64,000 bases of DNA from positions 2,886,385 through 2,950,384 of the forward strand of contig NC_019697.1 of the NCBI RefSeq assembly GCF_000317145.1, in the 5' to 3' direction. The position numbers and the translations under genes are program-made. Under the pieces are notes generated by a model that had not been told where the DNA came from, ran no database searches, and saw only the letters and a program-made list of their open reading frames with translations. The DNA comes from Chamaesiphon minutus PCC 6605 (GTDB lineage Bacteria > Cyanobacteriota > Cyanobacteriia > Cyanobacteriales > Chamaesiphonaceae). Positions 55,633 through 64,000 of the stretch are shown piece by piece (the first letter of the stretch is position 1; each line of letters opens with the position of its first letter).

Positions 55633-56931
55633 CTAAACTAGGACTTGTTGCCAGTCGAGACGATCGAGTGTTTGAGAGCGTTCGAGGGCGCGCTCGAAGC
55701 TGTCTAATTTGGCTTCGATGGTGAAAGGCTCGCCGACGTAGCCTTGGACGGATTCTTGGGTCTTGAGGCCGTTACCAGTGATGTAAACTACGGTAGTTTC
55801 ATCGGGGTTAATTTTACCTGCTTCGACGAGTTTTTTGAGGACGGCGATGGTGGTACCGCCAGCAGTTTCGGTGAAGATGCCTTCAGTTTCAGCGAGGAGT
55901 TTCATGCCTTCGATGATTTCTTCGTCGGTAACTGATTCGATATTACCGTTAGTTTTGCGAGCGAGTTCGAGTGCGTAGATGCCGTCTGCGGGATTACCAA
56001 TGGCGATCGATTTGGCGATCGTGTTGGGCTTAACTGGAGTGACAAAATCGCGACCTTCGGCGTATGCTTGAGCGATCGGCGAACAACCTTCAGCTTGCGC
56101 GCCGCTGAAGCGAACTGGTTTATCTTCGACCAATCCGACTTTGACAAATTCTTGGAAACCTTTGTGAATCTTGGTAAATAGGGAACCAGAAGCCAATGGA
56201 GCGACGATGTGATCTGGTAATTGCCAACCTAATTGTTCGGCTACTTCGTAACCGAGAGTTTTGGAACCTTCGGAGTAGTAAGGACGCAGATTGATGTTGA
56301 CAAATCCCCAGCCGTAAGTATTGGCGACTTCACAACACAGGCGATTGACTTGATCGTAGTTGCCTTGAACGGCCATTACAGTGGGGCCATAAATTACCGT
56401 ACCCAGGACTTTACCTGCTTCTAGGTCAGCGGGGATGAATACGCAACAGTCTAAGCCAGCATGTGCGGCGATCGCGGCGGTGGAGTTGGCTAAGTTACCA
56501 GTACTAGCGCAAGAAATAGTCGAGAAGCCGAATTCTTTAGCTTTAGAAAGTGCGACAGATACCACCCGATCCTTGAAGCTCAAGGTAGGCATGTTCACGG
56601 CGTCATTTTTGATGTAGAGATTTTTGAGGCCGAGGCGACGCGCCAACCGATTGGCTTTGAGTAAAGGAGTCATTCCGGTACCGACATCGACAATATGCTC
56701 GTCGGGTACGGGAAGCAAATCTTTGTATCTCCAAATGGAGTGAGGGCCAGCTTTAATGCTTTCGCGAGTAACTTTGGTGCGGAGGTAATCGTAATCGTAT
56801 TGAACTTCCAATGGCCCAAAGCAAAGTTCGCAAATGTGGGTAGCTTTGAGTTCGTACTCAGCACCGCACTCTTTGCAGGCTAGTCCTTTGGCGGCAGTCG
56901 TTCTAGTGCTGTTTAAGGTTGCTTGGGTCAT
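55633..56931 (-). CDS. thrC: Threonine synthase
   Basis: A 432-residue PLP enzyme converting O-phosphohomoserine to threonine. An N-terminal zinc-ribbon (CKECG..CELC) is followed by the PLP-lysine motif NMPTLSFKDRVV, then SCASTGNLANS, FVNINLRPYYSEGS and the loop ITGNGLKTQESV. The start MTQATLNS fits cyanobacterial homologues. The longer open frame would add an Arg-rich extension. The upstream hydrolase lies on the same strand. Confidence 0.93.
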   Translation of the reverse strand: MTQATLNSTRTTAAKGLACKECGAEYELKATHICELCFGPLEVQYDYDYLRTKVTRESIKAGPHSIWRYKDLLPVPDEHIVDVGTGMTPLLKANRLARRLGLKNLYIKNDAVNMPTLSFKDRVVSVALSKAKEFGFSTISCASTGNLANSTAAIAAHAGLDCCVFIPADLEAGKVLGTVIYGPTVMAVQGNYDQVNRLCCEVANTYGWGFVNINLRPYYSEGSKTLGYEVAEQLGWQLPDHIVAPLASGSLFTKIHKGFQEFVKVGLVEDKPVRFSGAQAEGCSPIAQAYAEGRDFVTPVKPNTIAKSIAIGNPADGIYALELARKTNGNIESVTDEEIIEGMKLLAETEGIFTETAGGTTIAVLKKLVEAGKINPDETTVVYITGNGLKTQESVQGYVGEPFTIEAKLDSFERALERSQTLDRLDWQQVLV

Positions 56932-57008
56932 AGTGGGAGGTCGCGGCGATCGCCGATTCATCAACTTGTTGAAATCAACGATACCACGCCTCGATCGAGG
57001 CGTCAAAC

Positions 57009-57033
57009 ATACCCGACTAAAATAGTCGGGTAT
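57009..57033 (-). terminator. Hairpin after PAF-AH-like gene
   Basis: ATACCCGACTA-AAA-TAGTCGGGTAT, an 11-bp perfect stem followed on the minus strand by TGTTTG. It lies between the hydrolase gene and thrC. A terminator role is plausible without a long T run. Confidence 0.55.
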
Positions 57034-57069
57034 CTGAGCCAAATATCCCAATCTACCCCAGACAATAGG

Positions 57070-58473
57070 CTAGTTTGAGAAATGATTTTCAAAAATTGCT
57101 TCGGGAAAAGGACTGCCTGACTGTCGCTGCTGGGACTGTGTGGCTACGCCTACGAGTAATGGTGAATCTTTACCCTTTAATTGGCGATCGAAAAAGGCCA
57201 CAGTATACGCATTAATTATCTTCATCGCTCGCTCTGGTGAGATTTTGCCACCGCCATTATCGATGTGCGATTTGAGTGGCGTATCTGAGAAATTGAAGTG
57301 AGCCGCATTTAATAAAGTCAGATTGTAACCACCATGCTGTTGAAACCATCGCTCTCGCTGCTCAAACCCCCACTCATCCGTAAGCTGAGATCGGCGTTTG
57401 CTGCCATCTGGAGATCTCAGCTCTGCGGCTGTCGGGCGCGGATAATCGGAATTCATAAACAAGAATGGTTGTGTGGCACCCTGTTTTGCTGCCGAGCCAA
57501 ATAACAAGCCATCCATATTTATTCCAGCTTTGAGTCGCGAATCGACAGCGCAAGATTGAGCGGCAACTGCACCGCCAAAAGAATGTCCGAAGATGCCGAT
57601 TTTAGCCAGATCCAGAGTGCGGCGAGGGGGGGTATCGCTCGCACCCCACTGTTGCAAACGAGCGTCAATCTGTGACACTCGATCGATTACAAAGCTCACA
57701 TCTCTGGTTCTCAGCGCGATTTGCTCCTCAGCCACGCGCAGAAACTTCGCCATTGCCACATCTGAAGAGGTATAGTCGGCAGCAGGTAAGGTACTGTAAA
57801 TGACTCTGCCATTAGGATAAATCGCCATCGGTACGGCGCAGGGATGTTCTAGCCCGATAACTACAAATCCATGACTGGCTAACTCTTGAGTCTGAAAGGT
57901 ATTGTCCGTCTTATATCCACTCCAAGAGGGGCTATAAATCGCCACTGGATAAGGGGCATCCGCAGTCGCTAGCGGCGCATCGACAATGGCAGCGGTTTTA
58001 ATCAGATTTAAATGACTGAACCTACCAGATGAGAATAACCGGGGATCTTGGAGATATGGTGCTTTAGTACCAGTCTTTTTACTGGCTGGATACCAGACAC
58101 GCACGAATAATTCGCGATGAGAACGGGAAGTAGGATCGCATAGTTCCCTTCGGGAGGAATCGACAAGATCGATCGAAGTCGTACCGACAGGGTATTTCCC
58201 AGTAGGAACGGGTAAGGCAAACAGGGGATATAAATAAGTAAATCCAGCCGAAGCGATTACGCCCAGCACGCCCAATCCAGCGACAGTCGGAAACACTAGG
58301 TTCGATCGAATTTTTAGCTGCATTAGCAGCAAAGATGATATTAATACGACGAGACTAGAAATTAGTGCTGGTGAAAGTTGCCAGCGATAATTTCCGCCGA
58401 TCGCATCTATCCCCAGCGAGACAAGTACTGCTATACAGAAGATAATTAAAACCCAATATTTAATTCTATTCAT
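57070..58473 (-). CDS. PAF-acetylhydrolase-like alpha/beta-hydrolase, membrane-anchored
   Basis: A 467-residue protein. Three N-terminal transmembrane segments (about 8-28, 32-52, 58-82) precede a catalytic domain with ELFVRVWYPA, PYPVAIYSPSWSGYKTDN, nucleophile GIFGHSFGGAVAA and GINMDGLLFG. The late LLNAAHFNFSDTPL supplies the His. This layout fits platelet-activating-factor acetylhydrolase-like enzymes. It cleaves acyl esters; the natural substrate is unknown. Confidence 0.85.
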   Translation of the reverse strand: MNRIKYWVLIIFCIAVLVSLGIDAIGGNYRWQLSPALISSLVVLISSLLLMQLKIRSNLVFPTVAGLGVLGVIASAGFTYLYPLFALPVPTGKYPVGTTSIDLVDSSRRELCDPTSRSHRELFVRVWYPASKKTGTKAPYLQDPRLFSSGRFSHLNLIKTAAIVDAPLATADAPYPVAIYSPSWSGYKTDNTFQTQELASHGFVVIGLEHPCAVPMAIYPNGRVIYSTLPAADYTSSDVAMAKFLRVAEEQIALRTRDVSFVIDRVSQIDARLQQWGASDTPPRRTLDLAKIGIFGHSFGGAVAAQSCAVDSRLKAGINMDGLLFGSAAKQGATQPFLFMNSDYPRPTAAELRSPDGSKRRSQLTDEWGFEQRERWFQQHGGYNLTLLNAAHFNFSDTPLKSHIDNGGGKISPERAMKIINAYTVAFFDRQLKGKDSPLLVGVATQSQQRQSGSPFPEAIFENHFSN

Positions 58474-58665
58474 CTACCAAAAATTATCAAGATTTCTCGA
58501 TCGCGACTGTTGCTACAACTATCCTAAGTTACAAGCTCAATCGACAGAGATCGATCGGTCACCAAAAATTTTAGCAAAATGAGATCGAACGTTTGAATTT
58601 ATATATACAATTAATGCGATCGAGCTAGCTCGATCGCCTATCAACTATCAACTATCAACTATTAA

Positions 58666-60123
58666 CTAATAAGATCCCTTCTTTAATAAAACCACATTAA
58701 TGGTTTGTAGTAATATTTTTAAGTCTAGAGCCAAAGACCATTGCAGAATATAAACCATATCCCAATAAAAAATCTCATCAGAATCGCTGCTACTACGGCC
58801 TTTAACTTGCCACAAGCCAGTGATTCCAGGTAAGACTTCGTAACGCAGAAAACGGTTGCGAGAAAAATCTTGGATATCTTCTAGAGATCGCTCGTAGTCG
58901 CGGATTGGCAGGGGTCGGGGGCCGACTAAACTCATCTGACCTTGCAAAACGTTAATCAATTGCGGTAGCTCATCGAGGCTGTATTTACGCAGGAATTTAC
59001 CAATTTTGGTGATCCGAGGATCTTCTTTAATTTTAAATAGCACGCCACCTTTGACTTCATTTTGAGCTTCTAGCTCCTTTTGCAGTTCGCTGGCATTTTC
59101 AACCATCGTCCGAAATTTCCATACCTTAAAGCGATTGCCTTTTAGGCCAACTCGATACTGACGATAAAAAATTGGCCCTGGGGAAGTTTTCACGATCGCG
59201 ATCGCGATTGCCAACAATATTGGTGAAATGACGATCGAAATTACAGTCGAAGCAACCATGTCGAAGATTCGCTTCATCCAAAAATTAATGCCAAAAATCG
59301 GTAAAGATTTAAAGCGACTAGTTGGAATTTCTTCGATCATTTTAGTTTCAGCCGCTCGCTGTGGCAACTGAACTTCACTCGGAACCATTCGTAGATGAAT
59401 TCCCGCAGATTTTAAACTCCAAAATAAAATAATTTGATTGTCGATCGAATCTGGGGTGCAAATAAAGACTTCACTAATTTGGCGCGAGCAAATATGATGA
59501 ATGATTCGATCTAATTGAGTCTGCGTATCCCAGACAGCTAAGTCAATGACGCTATCGATTCTAAATTGTTGAGAGCGCTCGAGCAACTTGCGGACATTAT
59601 CGATATCCTGTCGATCGCCAATTAAGACAACTGGATGCTGAAAAATTGGATTGCGCTTGCGAATCTGGAGGATAGTTAGGTCGAGTAAAAATCTGGCTGC
59701 ACCAATAAACAGAAAATTGAGCAGCCATGCAATTAAAAAGACCGAGCGGGATACCCACAAACCTGGCTGATAGAAAAAAGCCGCAATTAAGACAATCAGT
59801 TGCGCTAGTGTGAGCGACTTGAGTAATTTTGCAAATCGATGCAGTTTGTCATCAGTACCATAAAATCCAGAAGCTGCTAACGTGCCGATGCTAATTGCCA
59901 AAATTGGAATCATCGAATCAGCAATATGTATCCCCACCACTGGGGTGCCAATCCGATCGGAAATCGTCCACGAGGCAAACAGCATTATCGTATCCAAACC
60001 GATTAAGACGACCGATTGCAGTACGATCGATAAATTTTGCCACCGAACGGCTAGGTTTGTCGCTCTAATATCTTCTGCTTGCAACGGATTTCCGATGATG
60101 CCAGATTTTTTGAGATCGGTCAT
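58666..60123 (-). CDS. Polyprenyl glycosylphosphotransferase for exopolysaccharide
   Basis: A 485-residue WbaP-type sugar transferase. Several N-terminal transmembrane helices and a soluble DUF-like region precede a C-terminal catalytic domain. This has KRIFDMVASTVISIVISPIL, GPIFYRQYRVGLKGNRFKVW, KFRTMVENA, LRKYSLDELPQLINVLQGQM and SLVGPRPLPIRDYE. It transfers the first sugar-1-phosphate to undecaprenyl phosphate for capsule or EPS synthesis. It is divergent from the megasynthase gene. Confidence 0.92.
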   Translation of the reverse strand: MTDLKKSGIIGNPLQAEDIRATNLAVRWQNLSIVLQSVVLIGLDTIMLFASWTISDRIGTPVVGIHIADSMIPILAISIGTLAASGFYGTDDKLHRFAKLLKSLTLAQLIVLIAAFFYQPGLWVSRSVFLIAWLLNFLFIGAARFLLDLTILQIRKRNPIFQHPVVLIGDRQDIDNVRKLLERSQQFRIDSVIDLAVWDTQTQLDRIIHHICSRQISEVFICTPDSIDNQIILFWSLKSAGIHLRMVPSEVQLPQRAAETKMIEEIPTSRFKSLPIFGINFWMKRIFDMVASTVISIVISPILLAIAIAIVKTSPGPIFYRQYRVGLKGNRFKVWKFRTMVENASELQKELEAQNEVKGGVLFKIKEDPRITKIGKFLRKYSLDELPQLINVLQGQMSLVGPRPLPIRDYERSLEDIQDFSRNRFLRYEVLPGITGLWQVKGRSSSDSDEIFYWDMVYILQWSLALDLKILLQTINVVLLKKGSY

Positions 60124-61055
60124 ACGATCGCTCCGAAAATTTAGGTTATGTAAGTTTAAATAAAAGTATCAGTGATCTAGATCACATTTTACAAGTGATA
60201 TTTAGTTTGTGTTTTCTGTTTGCGAGTATTTCTATACATCACCTTGACAAATCAGGGGGTGATATCACTATTCGTTCAACTTTAATGTAGCTACAATATC
60301 TCAAAAAGTATATTACCTCTTTTCATTTGATGCAAGGATCTGGATTTACTTTAGAGCCGTCCTCCTCTAGGAAATTCAGTCATCTGGCTGTTGAAAATTA
60401 CTCAATACTGAAGAAAAATTAGATACATACATTAGATTATAAGCGTATTATTAGCTATAAAATTAACTATCAATCTAGACAATCACATTTACTCGCAATC
60501 GCTCTATTTTTTAGAAATTAGAAGTTTTCGTGCTGTATAGTGAGATCTAAATTTAGGTTATATTTGAATAGGGAAAATGACTGCTTGTAAATATTGACAC
60601 AACTTACATTCGGATGTATATCGCCATTATTACTAAAATAAATATCGCGATCGAGTATCAAATGTAGCCCGATACTTTACAGGTATTACCAGCTTGCCGA
60701 AGCTATTTTTTCGAGATTGGCAATCTTTTGAGTGTAGATCGGCTCTTGGCGCGATCGAGACCGAGCGAGCGGCTCTGACGAGCCAGCTCGAGGGCGCAAC
60801 GGTCGAAGTTACGCTCAATTGCTGTTTTTAGGCGATCGACAAGCAAGAGCGCGAAGCAGTCGATCGGGAGATTGTAAAATGCCAAATTACGCTTAATTGC
60901 TGTTTTCGCTCGATGAACGGCAAACACAGAGGCTATAGTTGATGAACCATCATTGTCGCTCGGCGACAGAGGATAAGCTCGCAATCTCGATCGAGATCGA
61001 AGTTCTAACTTAACCAACCAAAATTGACAAATCATGACACGGATATCGGCAAGTT
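60124..61055. other. Long divergent intergenic region
   Basis: About 930 bp. No gene supported. Near 60807-60920 a motif with TTACGCTYAATTGCTGTTTT is repeated in two copies about 85 bp apart. The region must contain the promoters of the sugar transferase and of the megasynthase. Confidence 0.55.
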
Positions 61056-64000
61056 ATGAATCAGCCTTTAGTTAACGCCAGTAGCGTCTCGATCGTTATT
61101 CCCGCCTACAATAGCAGCGCATTTCTGACTGCGGCAATCGAAAGTGTCTTGGCGCAAACCTATCGGGACGGCGAGATCGAGATTGTGGTCGTCGATGATG
61201 GTTCGACTGACGATACCAAAGCAGTGTGCGATCGCTATCCCACTGTCAAATATATTTACCAACGCAACCAAGGTTATCTGGTGGCACGGAATCAGGGGAT
61301 CGATATCTCCACGGGTAGATATCTGATCTTTCTCGATAGCGATGACTACATCTTCCCTGACGCGATCGAAATTGGCATCAAGCAGTTGCAAGAGCGGCCT
61401 GAAGCTGGCTTTGTGTTTGGTAGGTATATATTTAAGGCAATTAATCCCGATGGCACCTATAGTACTCAAAAACTCTTTGCGGAGCCGCCGCCAACAGCTA
61501 GCTATGCCACTATTTTATCGGCCCAGCACAATATCCAATGTGCCACAGTCATCTTTCGGCGTGAGGCGGTTGAATCGGTGGGCGGGTTTGCACCAGGGCT
61601 TGAGGATCTGAATTTATGGCTGGGAATCGCCCGGACATGGCCGATTTACTTCCACGATCGAGCAGTCTCAGAATATCGATATCACGGTGACAATTTTTCC
61701 AGTAAGTCTGCCAAAATGCTGACTTCCACGTTGCAGACACTGGAGTTGGAATGGGACTACCTTCGACAAACTGGCGATCTAGAACTGACTGCTGCTTATC
61801 AGCAGGGACGAGCGGCTTGGATTAAATTTTATGGCGATCGATTGCTGTATGATGCGATTAGATCCGCACAGGCCAGCGACTCGATCTCGGCACGCGAAAA
61901 TCTTCAGCTAGTCTTAACTTACGACCCACAGATCCAATGGGTCGATCGCGAAACTTATGATGTGGCGATCGATTTGCTGCCAATGCCACAACAACAGCAA
62001 CTCATTGCCCACAGACAGCCGCAGCCCCAAAGCTATCCCCAAACTCAATGTTTGCATCAGTTATTTGAAGCACAAGTCGAACGCACACCTGACGCCATCG
62101 CTGTAGTTTGTGAAGATTCTCGTTCCGAGAGGCTTTGCCAACGGCACCTCACCTATCGGGAGTTGAACGATCGTGCTAATCAATTAGCAAGTCACCTCCA
62201 AACCCTAAATGTCCAGCCAGAAGTACTCGTGGGCATTAGTGTCGAGCGGTCTTTAGAGATGGCGATCGGGATCTTGGGGATTCTCAAAGCTGGCGGTGCC
62301 TATGTGCCACTCGATCCAGCCTATCCGCCAGAGCGGCTGGCTTACATGGTTGCCGACTCAGATATCTCCGTGCTAGTCGTAAGTAAAGATTTAGGGGCCG
62401 TATTTGCTGAATATGCTGGAACGCTAGTGTACTTGGATGCTATGGCACAGACGCAATTCGATCGAACTAACCCGACTAGTGCTGTTACGCCAGACAACCT
62501 CATCTACACAATTTACACATCGGGTTCGACCGGACAACCCAAAGGTGTGCCGATCTCTCATGCTAATGTCGGACGGCTATTTGCAGCCTCGCAGCATTGG
62601 TATGATTTTGACGAGCGAGATGTCTGGGTAATGTTTCATTCTTATGCTTTCGACGTTTCTGTATGGGAATTTTGGGGCGCATTAATTCATGGGGGACGAT
62701 TAGTAATTGTGCCCTTTGGCGTGAGTCGATCGCCCCAAGAATTTTACGAGCTATTACATAAAGAGCGAGTGACGGTGTTATGCCAGACACCATCTGCCTT
62801 TCGACAGTTACAGCGGGTAGCGACTGGAGATGCAGCCACACTCAAACTCAGCTTACGGGCAGTGATTTTTGCTGGGGAGGCTCTAGATGTCCAGAGTTTG
62901 AAACCTTGGTTTGAACGCTATGGAGATCGAGTACCCCAGCTCGTGAATATGTATGGCCCCACCGAAACCACCGTTTATGCTACCTATCATCCCATTAGCC
63001 GTGCGGATCTCGATCTGCAAGAGTGTCGAGGTAGTGTCATTGGTCGTCCGATTCCCGATTTAAGATTACATATTCTCGATCGAGATCTCCAACCCGTACC
63101 GAGCGGGGTAGCTGGAGAGCTATACATCGGTGGTGCGGGAGTTGCCCGCGACGGTTATTTGCGTCGCCCAGAACTCAACGCCCAGAGGTTTATTCCCAAT
63201 CCCTTTGACGAACCAAGCGCGCCAGTTTTATATAAAACTGGCGACTTAGCTAGTTATTTACCAAATGGAGATATTGAGTATCTAGGGCGAATGGATCGTC
63301 AAGTTAAACTCCGGGGGTTTCGGATCGAGTTGGGCGAAATTGAAGCAACAATCGCCAAGAATTTGGCCGTACAAGAAGCGGTCGTTATTATCAGAGAAGA
63401 TGAACCAGGAGATCCACGGCTGGTGGCTTATCTGATTCTGACCACTCCTGCATCGATAACAATTAGCGAATTACGAGACTCTCTCAGGCAGCAATTACCC
63501 AATTATATGGTGCCCTCAGCTTTTGTGTGCTTAGAGGCAATGCCCTTGACTCCCAATGGCAAGTTAGATCGTGAGGCTCTACCAGCAGCAGATCGGACTA
63601 GTTTTGGCTTGGCAGACAGCTTTGTCGCTGCGGGGACATCGACAGAGGCAATATTGACCGGAATTTGGCAAGAAATTCTCAGACTCGAACATGTAGGCAT
63701 TGAGGATAATTTTTTCGATATCGGTGGAAATTCCCTGTTGGGAGTAAAGGCGATCGAGCAGATTCAAGAGCGATTCCAGGTTAAAGTTCCGGTAGTGAGG
63801 CTGTATCAGTATTTCAATATTCGGTTGATGGCTGAATATCTGGCCACCATAGTCGATCGACAGCCGCCAGCAGCAGTTACGGCAAACATTTCCACTACAG
63901 TAAGTCAGCCACAACGGCAGGTGAAGACTACTGATGTGGCGGTAATTGGGATGGTGGGCAGATTTCCAGGTGCCAATAGCATCGAGGAATTGTGGGCGAA
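61056..64000 (+). CDS. GT2-NRPS-PKS megasynthase, 5' part
   Basis: The frame is open from ATG 61056 to the window end, at least 981 codons. A GT2 domain comes first (1-290): SIVIPAYNSSAFLTAAIESV, VVVDDGSTDDT, RYLIFLDSDDY (metal-binding DxD) and VGGFAPGLEDLNLW. Then an NRPS adenylation domain (about 320-840) has the A3 motif YTIYTSGSTGQPKG, NMYGPTETTVYAT, YKTGDLASYLPNGDI and TPNGKLDREALP. A PCP with DNFFDIGGNSLLG follows, and a ketosynthase begins DVAVIGMVGRFPGANSIEEL. A hand-read specificity code starts D-V-W-C-I-A but cannot be assigned. It likely makes a glycosylated lipopeptide or polyketide. Confidence 0.92.
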   Translation, partial: MNQPLVNASSVSIVIPAYNSSAFLTAAIESVLAQTYRDGEIEIVVVDDGSTDDTKAVCDRYPTVKYIYQRNQGYLVARNQGIDISTGRYLIFLDSDDYIFPDAIEIGIKQLQERPEAGFVFGRYIFKAINPDGTYSTQKLFAEPPPTASYATILSAQHNIQCATVIFRREAVESVGGFAPGLEDLNLWLGIARTWPIYFHDRAVSEYRYHGDNFSSKSAKMLTSTLQTLELEWDYLRQTGDLELTAAYQQGRAAWIKFYGDRLLYDAIRSAQASDSISARENLQLVLTYDPQIQWVDRETYDVAIDLLPMPQQQQLIAHRQPQPQSYPQTQCLHQLFEAQVERTPDAIAVVCEDSRSERLCQRHLTYRELNDRANQLASHLQTLNVQPEVLVGISVERSLEMAIGILGILKAGGAYVPLDPAYPPERLAYMVADSDISVLVVSKDLGAVFAEYAGTLVYLDAMAQTQFDRTNPTSAVTPDNLIYTIYTSGSTGQPKGVPISHANVGRLFAASQHWYDFDERDVWVMFHSYAFDVSVWEFWGALIHGGRLVIVPFGVSRSPQEFYELLHKERVTVLCQTPSAFRQLQRVATGDAATLKLSLRAVIFAGEALDVQSLKPWFERYGDRVPQLVNMYGPTETTVYATYHPISRADLDLQECRGSVIGRPIPDLRLHILDRDLQPVPSGVAGELYIGGAGVARDGYLRRPELNAQRFIPNPFDEPSAPVLYKTGDLASYLPNGDIEYLGRMDRQVKLRGFRIELGEIEATIAKNLAVQEAVVIIREDEPGDPRLVAYLILTTPASITISELRDSLRQQLPNYMVPSAFVCLEAMPLTPNGKLDREALPAADRTSFGLADSFVAAGTSTEAILTGIWQEILRLEHVGIEDNFFDIGGNSLLGVKAIEQIQERFQVKVPVVRLYQYFNIRLMAEYLATIVDRQPPAAVTANISTTVSQPQRQVKTTDVAVIGMVGRFPGANSIEELWA

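Noticed and set aside
60633-61035. Minus-strand frames upstream of the megasynthase
   Set aside because: They translate degenerate repeats rich in Arg/Lys and Ser, without domain similarity.

Overview
The window is chromosomal DNA from a cyanobacterium. It carries ndhH, a class II fructose-bisphosphate aldolase, a glycolate-oxidase subunit GlcD, a SigF-type sigma factor and a mycosporine-like amino acid (MAA) cluster. The DNA is rich in GCGATCGC (HIP1) and GATCGATCG words, and many gene ends carry short tandem heptamers (TTTAGGC type), as known from cyanobacterial STRR repeats. A Chamaesiphon-like organism is a guess only. No ribosomal operon, CRISPR array or intact transposase was seen.

Layout. 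0-6.6 kb: 3' end of glcD, an ABM-like protein, a branched-chain/neutral amino-acid ABC permease and ATPase split by a repeat, a recombinase-derived protein without a canonical catalytic serine, and fba. 6.8-16.7 kb: tRNA-Lys, an aldose-1-epimerase-like protein, cyanobacterial hypotheticals, sigF, a lipase and VOC protein that overlap tail to tail, a J-domain protein and cysK. 17-23.6 kb: a CHAT-WD40 protein with a degenerate protease site, a vWA protein, a membrane GTPase, a decayed AAA ATPase and a GNAT acetyltransferase. 23.8-28.4 kb: a minus-strand signalling block with a Ras-like GTPase, a roadblock/LC7 protein, two PATAN/DUF4388 proteins and two copies of a small Cys-containing sensor-like protein.

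28.6-36.7 kb: DedA, a 24-unit heptamer array next to a nested inverted-repeat element, a zinc-ribbon PP2C phosphatase, ndhH, an AraC regulator, a vWA protein, a zinc-ribbon FHA protein and two small proteins. 36.7-45.8 kb: a GH38 alpha-mannosidase with a repeat element translated in frame, hypotheticals, a shortened Rpn/DUF4351 protein and a three-domain RNA-repair Pnkp. 46.6-52.9 kb: the MAA operon, with an HAD-like pseudoenzyme, a TauD-type dioxygenase, then mysA, mysB, mysC and mysD. 53-58.5 kb: a kinase-FGE fusion, a MoaD-like carrier, thrC and a PAF-acetylhydrolase-like protein. 58.6 kb to the end: a polyprenyl sugar-phosphotransferase, then a GT2-adenylation-PCP-ketosynthase megasynthase that runs off the window.

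The most promising unusual systems are the MAA operon with two extra upstream genes, the glycosyltransferase-headed NRPS/PKS at the right edge, and the GTPase/roadblock/PATAN block. The sequence also shows how small repeats have settled at, and inside, genes: three arrays supply or abut stop codons, and one element has become part of a protein.
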